In this document: piece after piece, positions 23,322 through 27,232 of the stretch
Position numbering within the stretch: position 1 is the first letter of the stretch
Layout of the letters: every line of letters begins with the position of its first letter
Assembly: GCA_905214265.1 (NCBI GenBank)
Contig: CAJMLQ010000029.1
Coordinates: 1 to 27,232, forward strand
Length of the DNA stretch: 27,232 nucleotides
From: an uncultured bacterium
GTDB taxonomy: Bacteria > Bacillota > Clostridia > Oscillospirales > Ruminococcaceae
Reading direction: 5' to 3'
Program-made: the position numbers and the translations under genes
Notes under the pieces: generated by a model
Told to the model about the DNA's origin: nothing
What the model saw: the letters and a program-made list of their open reading frames with translations, nothing else
Database searches by the model: none

Positions 23322-24421
23322 CTATATGGCAATCTGTGCGGGGGCGTAGCTTAATGCTACGCCTTTTCTCGTTTCCAACAGGATGTCCTGTTCTGGAATC
23401 TTCCGGCAATCCGGCACTTCAAAAGCACCAATGCAGTTGTAGAAGATCACGACCCGCTGATTGGTTACGCCGTCCTCCTTGATCGCCGGATATACCTCAA
23501 TGTGGTCTATCAGTTCGGCTACCATGCGTTTGGTGATTTTTGTAGCATCCGTATAGCGGCGTACCGTTTCCAAGAAGTCCTCCACATCCATACGCTTTTC
23601 GTCCAGCTTTTTCACTTCCAGCCGCAGGGCCTTGACCTTTGCGCCGATCTCTCCCTGTTTCTGCTCGTACCGCTTTGACATTCCGGCAAACCGGGCATCG
23701 TCGATCTTGCCGGACACGTTGTCCTCATACAGCACTACCTGCTCCAGAAAATCCAGACGGATATAATGGGTTGAGGAACACTGCGAAGTCCCGAATTGTG
23801 GTTGTTGCAGCTGAAAAACTTAATGTCGTGATTGTTTTGGTTGAAGTGAAACGTCAGATTGCCGCCGCACTCAGGGCATTTCATCACGCCGGAAAACACG
23901 CTGGGCTCCTGTACAACCGTAGTCCGTTTGCGGCGCGTGGTATGCAGGCTCTGCACCTTTTCCCATGTGATCCGGTCAATGATCGGTTCATGGACGTTGA
24001 GGAAAATCGCCCGGTTTTCCTCCGGGTTTTCGATCCACCGCTTTACCTTGTAGGACTTGGAATAGCTCTTGAAGTTGATCACGTCGCCGCAGTATTCCTG
24101 CAAGGTGAGGATTTTCTTGACGGTGGTGTGGTTCCATTTCGTGGGCTCCAGCGTACTTTTTGAGCCGCCCTTGCTGATCCCCTTACTGGTGCGGTAGGCC
24201 GAGGGGTTTAAAATCCCAGCGGCACAGAGCGCCGTTGCGATCTGCATAGGGCTGTTTCCCTCCAAAGCCAAACGGTAGATGCGCCGTACTACTTCGGCGG
24301 CCTCCGGGTCGATCACCCAAAACCGGGGATCCTCCGTATTCATGATTGGGGTGTTCTGCTGCGCTTGGCGGTAATCAAGGTGGCTGAGCCGCCCTTTGCC
24401 AATGAAATTAGTGGGGGGCAA
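23322..24421 (-). pseudogene. Large serine recombinase remnant, catalytic domain lost and frameshifted
   Basis: In minus-strand order: a Recombinase (PF07508-type) domain with DPRFWVIDPEAAEVVRRIYR, a zinc-ribbon domain with MKCPECGGNLTFHF, and the coiled-coil/DUF4368-type tail (LEVKKLDEKRMDVEDFLETV, later ELIDHIEVYP). Reading shifts frame at about 23780-23800: the upstream frame ends in ISVWIFWSR, while the correct continuation THYIRLDFLEQVV is one base off. The N-terminal resolvase domain with the catalytic Ser (about 150 residues) is absent; the ORF begins with unrelated residues at 24421. An intact protein of this class has about 500-550 aa. It is the broken integrase of a conjugative or mobilisable transposon and cannot recombine DNA. 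Confidence 0.88.
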
Positions 24422-24554
24422 TTATGGTTTCATGAATGCTCCCTTCCGCTTGCGTGGAGGGACGGAAATAACAAAAAGAGCCGCATGACGGTAAAAAATC
24501 TTCCCATACCGACAAAACAGAGGTTTTAGAAAAACTCTGTTCTTCATGCGGCAT
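24408..24554 (-). other. 48-codon reading frame through the orphan leader
   Basis: From ATG (24554) to TAA (24408) a frame of 48 codons runs through the leader hairpins (opening MPHEEQSFSKTSV). It has no clear ribosome site and its sequence is fixed by base-pairing, so I doubt it is a protein gene. It may be a leader peptide whose translation sets hairpin choice. Confidence 0.25.
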
Positions 24555-24607
24555 TAGGAAGACATCACTTCATCAGCGGCTCCACAGCACAGCTATGTTA
24601 TTCGGTT
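24434..24607 (-). promoter_or_regulatory. Attenuator leader with no intact gene downstream
   Basis: Transcribed from the minus-strand promoter at 24614-24642. Terminator: GCCGCATGA (24552-24544) pairs with TCATGCGGC (24488-24480), then TCTTTTTG. An inner AACAGAG/CTCTGTT hairpin lies between (24516-24541). Competing pairs exist: GAGCCGC (24582-24576) with GCGGCTC (24484-24478), and TCTTCC (24562-24557) with GGAAGA (24504-24499). Short starts such as ATG TCT TCC TAA occur in it. A ribosome site GGAAGGGAG and ATG at 24433 follow, but the frame stops after three codons (ATG AAA CCA TAA). The layout is that of drug-inducible resistance genes such as tet(M)/tet(O)/tet(W); identity is not proven. 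Confidence 0.65.
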
Positions 24608-24613
24608 GTCATT

Positions 24614-24642
24614 ATTATAGCAGAAACATGTGTTCGATTCAA
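24614..24642 (-). promoter_or_regulatory. Promoter of the orphan leader
   Basis: On the minus strand TTGAAT (plus 24637-24642), 17 bp, TATAAT (plus 24614-24619). Confidence 0.75.
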
Positions 24643-24902
24643 TAGGTTGGTGTTAAAAAGTATTCGTGTTGCGGGAGATTTTTCGGGAAAACTCTACGAT
24701 TTAAGAGAATAGCAAGCAAATCCGGTGAGTACCCACACCGAAAACCAAAGCGTCCCGACCTTGCTGCCGGAACGCTCTGATTTATCATTTGGGATAGTCC
24801 CAAGTCCTCCGAGTTTGTGTGATTCACATGAACTTATGATACGATTATCTGTTTTCGAATGCAACAATTGTCGAACGAACTGGACAGCAGATTCGTTTTC
24901 CC
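24643..24902. other. Gap between orphan leader promoter and MATE gene
   Basis: It contains the MATE terminator (24741-24776). A 62-codon minus-strand frame (24827-24639) and a plus-strand frame from GTG 24725 overlap each other and the terminator; neither has a recognisable domain and I do not call either. Confidence 0.4.
24741..24776 (-). terminator. Terminator downstream of the MATE gene
   Basis: AGCGTCCC (24749-24756) and GGAACGCT (24769-24776) pair; on the minus strand the stem is followed by TTGGTTTT. It lies about 130 bp past the MATE stop. Confidence 0.6.
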
Positions 24903-26237
24903 TTAATAGTGATACCTTTTCTTTTTACCAATCAGGAAAGCAGAACCCAGCACCAGCGACATAAACTCCGCAACCACGACAGAGATCCAAACACCGTTGA
25001 TTTCCCAAAGTGTCGGCAGGATCATAATAGCGGCGGTCTGGAATACAAGGGTACGCAAAAAGGCAATGAGCGCCGAGGTCAGTCCATCGTTGAGGGCAGT
25101 AAAGAAGCCAGATGTAAAAATGCCAAAGCCCAAGAAAGCAAAGCACAGGGCAAAAATACGGAAACCGGAAATGGTCAATGCCAGCAAGTCGTCATCATAA
25201 CCAACGAATGCTTTTGAGATTGGTACAGCAAGCAATTCTGCCGCGCTTACCATAACAACACCGAAAACAGCTACAAAAACAAGACTTTTTCTCAACAGCC
25301 CTTTTAGTTCGTCATAGTTTTTCGCTCCGTCATGAAAACTGATGACTGGGGCAGCACCAATTGTGTATCCCAAGAAAGCGGCAGAGAAAATCATGCTGAC
25401 ATACATCATCACGCCGTAAGCCGCAACACCGTCCTCTCCGGTATAGTTCATAAGCTGAAGATTGTAGAGGATGCCCACAAGGTTCATGGAGACATTGCTC
25501 ATAAACTCCGACGAGCCATTGGTACAGGCTTTGAAAATCGCCTTGCCGTCGTATGTGGTTTTGCCCAAGCGAAGAATACTGCTGTTCTCCCGGAAGAAAT
25601 AAAACAGCGGGACAAGGCCCCCTACCATCTGTGCAAGGGCTGTGGCAATGGCTGCGCCCGCCAGCTTATATTCGTGCGGCAGCAGAATCACTAACACTGC
25701 ATCCAAAATCAAGTTGGTAAGTCCTGCGAACACCGTAACCAGCAGTCCAAGCTGTGGCTTTTCCGCTGCCACGAAAAAGCTCTGGAACATCATTTGCAGC
25801 ACATAAAAAGGCAGAGCGCAGAGGATTATGCGAGCATACACCACGCAGTTGTCCATTAGTGCTCCGCTGGCACCCAGCAGTTCGGCAATAGGGAAAATGA
25901 ATACGAATCCGAGAATTGCCAGCATCAATCCCAAGCCGAAAGCCACATAGACGATCAGGGAAAAATAGCGGTTTGCCTTTTCTTTATCCCCGGATCCGTA
26001 AGTGTTGGAGATCAGAGCCGTGCCGCCTGTGCCGAACATAAAGCCAACCGTACTGAGAATTTGCAGCACGGGCATGATGAGATTGACCGCCGCAAAGGGA
26101 GTCTTGCCCGCAAAGTTGGACACGAAGAAGCCGTCCACCACGCTGTAAATGGATGTGAAGATCATCATAGCGATGGAGGGTAAAGTAAAGCGAATCAGTT
26201 TTTTATAAGTAAAATGGTCTGAAAGTTGAATTATCAT
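24903..26237 (-). CDS. MATE-family multidrug efflux transporter
   Basis: A 444-aa inner-membrane antiporter of the MATE (NorM/DinF/MepA-like) family that expels cationic drugs in exchange for Na+ or H+. Twelve hydrophobic segments are visible as two six-helix halves. IYSVVDGFFVSNFAG near residue 32 and FMFGTGGTALISNTYGSGD near 68 are typical, and LGYTIGAAPVISFHDGAKN marks the second half. The start follows TTGGAGGAACT. The length is normal and the gene is intact. A structured leader with its own promoter and terminator lies 100 bp upstream, so expression is probably inducible. It belongs to the accessory segment after tRNA-Pro. Confidence 0.92.
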   Translation of the reverse strand: MIIQLSDHFTYKKLIRFTLPSIAMMIFTSIYSVVDGFFVSNFAGKTPFAAVNLIMPVLQILSTVGFMFGTGGTALISNTYGSGDKEKANRYFSLIVYVAFGLGLMLAILGFVFIFPIAELLGASGALMDNCVVYARIILCALPFYVLQMMFQSFFVAAEKPQLGLLVTVFAGLTNLILDAVLVILLPHEYKLAGAAIATALAQMVGGLVPLFYFFRENSSILRLGKTTYDGKAIFKACTNGSSEFMSNVSMNLVGILYNLQLMNYTGEDGVAAYGVMMYVSMIFSAAFLGYTIGAAPVISFHDGAKNYDELKGLLRKSLVFVAVFGVVMVSAAELLAVPISKAFVGYDDDLLALTISGFRIFALCFAFLGFGIFTSGFFTALNDGLTSALIAFLRTLVFQTAAIMILPTLWEINGVWISVVVAEFMSLVLGSAFLIGKKKRYHY

Positions 26238-26339
26238 AGTTCCTCCAAAACATTCGTTTGATTTTACATGCTGAACATTTCGTTAGGACCGGAATCGTCA
26301 CATTCTTTTGGGGAAACAGCCGTGTTTATCATAGACACC

Positions 26340-26463
26340 TCAAAAACAAAAAATGCCCGGCAGCGTAAACACGCAACCGAGCTCACTCGACATCTTATCT
26401 GACAGACGGCCTGCAAGCAGAAACTTGCGATCCTCGACGCTACGGCGAACTGTCCTCCGATGT
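26340..26463 (-). ncRNA. Structured leader RNA of the MATE gene (candidate riboswitch or attenuator)
   Basis: The minus-strand transcript starting near 26463 can form: ACATC (26463-26459)/GATGT (26394-26390) closing a domain; GACAG (26454-26450)/CTGTC (26405-26401) with GCC/GGC; and GCAAG/CTTGC at its tip. A terminator GCTCGGTTGCGT (26382-26371)/ACGCTGCCGGGC (26366-26355) then ATTTTTTG follows. The segment GTAGCGT (26443-26437) can instead pair with ACGCTGC of the terminator 3' arm, a ready antiterminator. A 17-codon frame (MSSELGCVFTLPGIFCF) spans the terminator. I do not recognise a known riboswitch class. Confidence 0.6.
26345..26382 (-). terminator. Intrinsic terminator inside the MATE leader
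   Basis: A 12-bp stem with two G-T wobbles and one mismatch, GTTT loop, then ATTTTTTG. It lies about 105 bp before the MATE start codon, so it must be bypassed for MATE expression from this promoter. Confidence 0.75.
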
Positions 26464-26469
26464 TTTTTA

Positions 26470-26498
26470 ATTATATCATAAATCGGTAGAAATTTCAA
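26470..26498 (-). promoter_or_regulatory. Promoter of the MATE leader
   Basis: On the minus strand TTGAAA (plus 26493-26498), 17 bp, TATAAT (plus 26470-26475). Confidence 0.8.
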
Positions 26499-26832
26499 TA
26501 TGGCAAGGTGAATTTCTGCTCGATCCGCCATCATTTCAAAAAACGGACAATGGTAGATTTCTTCATATGTAACGCATTTCCGAAAAACCAAATCATCTCA
26601 AAAAATTCCGAAAACTTTTCATTCCGAAGGTCGAATCATTTTCTTAGGCTTTTAATAGAAAGATCATAAAAAACGGTAAATTATAGGGGAACTTTGTTTT
26701 TTATCAAGTGAATTTTGTTTTTGAGGGTGGAAACCCTATTTTATCTCCTACTGAAACCGGTTTTTTGAAGAGTATACCTATCATAATAGCTTCAATCGAA
26801 GAATGTTCAAAAGATAAGCGGAGGAAAATATA

Positions 26833-26929
26833 ATGAAACGAAGAAAACAAAAAACGTATAGCGTTATCCATTGTCTGCGGGATTATAACTATCATTGCTG
26901 TTTGTTCTCTTATTGTTATGTATATCTAA
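26833..26929 (+). pseudogene. Small membrane peptide interrupted at an A6 run
   Basis: ATG 26833 follows GGAGGAAAATATA. If the run of six As at 26849-26854 had five, the frame would read MKRRKQKRIALSIVCGIITI followed by IAVCSLIVMYI and stop at 26927-26929: a 31-aa peptide with a basic start and one membrane helix. As written, the ATG frame instead leads into an unlikely 59-codon tail ending at 27012, inside the next promoter. A terminator stem begins at the TAA. It is either a simple frameshift, a sequencing error in a homopolymer, or a gene using slippage. Function unknown. Confidence 0.5.
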
Positions 26930-26956
26930 GGTGTCGCAGTACGGCGACACCTTTTA
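26928..26956 (+). terminator. Terminator of the small membrane peptide
   Basis: AAGGTGTCGC (26928-26937) and GCGACACCTT (26944-26953) pair perfectly, followed by TTTT. It starts inside the TAA of the peptide frame. Confidence 0.85.
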
Positions 26957-26984
26957 ACTTTTATAGAAATTTTCAGAAAGGGTC

Positions 26985-27035
26985 TTCTCAAAATCGGTCA
27001 ACGACTTTATAATAGTGTTGACCGAATCGGTTAAC
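26985..27035 (+). promoter_or_regulatory. TetR-type promoter and triple operator half-sites
   Basis: TATAAT (27008-27013) with TTCTCA at 17 bp upstream. Around it lie TCGGTCAAC (26994-27002), its exact complement GTTGACCGA (27017-27025), and TCGGTTAAC (27027-27035), one mismatch from complementing the middle copy. The last two form a 19-bp operator just before the ribosome site; the first two flank the -10. Autorepression by the TetR protein is likely. Confidence 0.7.
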
Positions 27036-27047
27036 GGAGGTTACGCT

Positions 27048-27232
27048 ATGAACGAAAGGTTCTTTTCCCTGCCTGAAGAAAAACAGCAGGCAATCATAAA
27101 CGCCGGTTATCGGGTATTTTCACAAAATTCCTATAAAAACAGCCCCATGAGTGAAATTGCGGATGCGGCGGGCATCAGCAAATCCTTGCTCTTTCATTAC
27201 TTTCACAACAAAAAAGAGTTGTATATGTTTTT
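27048..27232 (+). CDS. TetR/AcrR-family regulator, N-terminal part (runs off the window)
   Basis: ATG 27048 follows CGGAGG. The 61 visible codons make a complete TetR DNA-binding domain: QQAIINAGYRVFSQNSY, then MSEIADAAGISKSLLFHYFH with the recognition helix, then NKKELYMF. The ligand-binding domain lies beyond the window. The palindromic operator in its own promoter suggests autorepression. Its target gene is probably downstream, outside the view. Confidence 0.9.
   Translation, partial: MNERFFSLPEEKQQAIINAGYRVFSQNSYKNSPMSEIADAAGISKSLLFHYFHNKKELYMF

Larger units (their letters stand above)
26238..26832. other. 600-bp gap holding the MATE leader
   Basis: From 26340 to 26498 it holds the MATE leader RNA and promoter. 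From 26500 to 26832 it is AT-rich with no gene; there is a small hairpin AGGGT-GGAA-ACCCT (26724-26737) followed by ATTTTAT, and GGAGGAAAATATA leading to the small peptide at 26833. Confidence 0.5.

Noticed and set aside
24639..24827. 62-codon minus-strand frame between the MATE gene and the orphan leader
   Set aside because: It overlaps the terminator stem and no family is recognised; poor start signals.
24725..24964. Plus-strand frame overlapping the MATE 3' end
   Set aside because: GTG start without a ribosome site, crosses the MATE terminator and enters its coding region antisense; no known domain.
26340..26591. 83-codon minus-strand frame through the MATE leader
   Set aside because: It begins upstream of the promoter and passes through the structured RNA and terminator; a protein there is unlikely.
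1..27232. CRISPR array, BGC or phage defence cluster
   Set aside because: No set of regularly spaced identical repeats, no cas-like, toxin-antitoxin, restriction or biosynthetic core genes are visible in the window.

Overview
The window looks like chromosomal DNA from a Gram-positive anaerobe of the class Clostridia, most likely Oscillospiraceae/Ruminococcaceae. This is inferred from strong GGAGG ribosome binding sites, sigma-A promoters with 17-bp spacers, many hairpin-plus-T terminators, a YesM/YesN-type two-component system beside a CUT1 sugar transporter, a G5/3D-domain cell-wall protein and a RING-like/DUF2628 membrane protein. No 16S rRNA or other phylogenetic marker is present, so the assignment rests on gene content only.

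Layout. (1) 1-700: decayed IS3-family insertion sequence (minus strand) that keeps its promoter but has frameshifts and an in-frame stop. (2) 980-2320: a Fur/PerR-type metalloregulator and a 6-pyruvoyl-tetrahydropterin-synthase-like protein that lacks the catalytic Cys and carries an extra zinc ribbon. The pair is bracketed by two similar ~80-bp hairpin-forming repeats. (3) 2323-5420: tRNA-Ser(GGA), class II fructose-bisphosphate aldolase, a 56-aa DUF3006-like protein and a G5/3D-domain cell-wall protein. (4) 5529-7595 (minus): ANT(6)-type aminoglycoside nucleotidyltransferase downstream of prfB, which here needs no programmed frameshift. (5) 7682-10795 (plus): RING-like/zinc-ribbon membrane protein, galU, Dabb-domain protein, GNAT-like protein and DUF2185 protein. 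(6) 10902-13423: AEC-family transporter, SGNH/GxDLY esterase and a small coiled-coil protein. (7) 13440-14222 (minus): MerR/TipAS regulator with a textbook 19-bp-spacer promoter. (8) 14231-23116: YesM-like kinase and YesN-like regulator (minus), divergent from an FAD-dependent oxidoreductase and a three-gene CUT1 sugar ABC importer. (9) 23180-23312: tRNA-Pro(GGG) with its own promoter and terminator. (10) 23322-27232: accessory DNA with a broken large serine recombinase, an orphaned attenuator leader with no intact gene behind it, a MATE efflux pump with its own structured attenuator-like leader, a frameshifted small membrane peptide, and the start of a TetR regulator with three operator half-sites.

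How the genes may work together. The kinase/regulator pair probably senses an extracellular oligosaccharide and drives the divergent oxidoreductase-permease-permease-binding-protein genes. No glycosidase lies in this cluster, so the ATPase and hydrolases are presumably elsewhere. The region after tRNA-Pro looks like the residue of a mobile resistance island. Its most notable features are two long minus-strand leaders, each with a consensus promoter, mutually exclusive hairpins and a terminator ahead of a start codon. One still precedes an efflux pump; the other precedes an ORF that stops after three codons. I did not find a convincing new multi-gene defence or metabolic system. The best candidates for something undescribed are the MATE leader RNA, the repeat-bracketed PerR/PTPS-like pair and the A6-interrupted membrane peptide.
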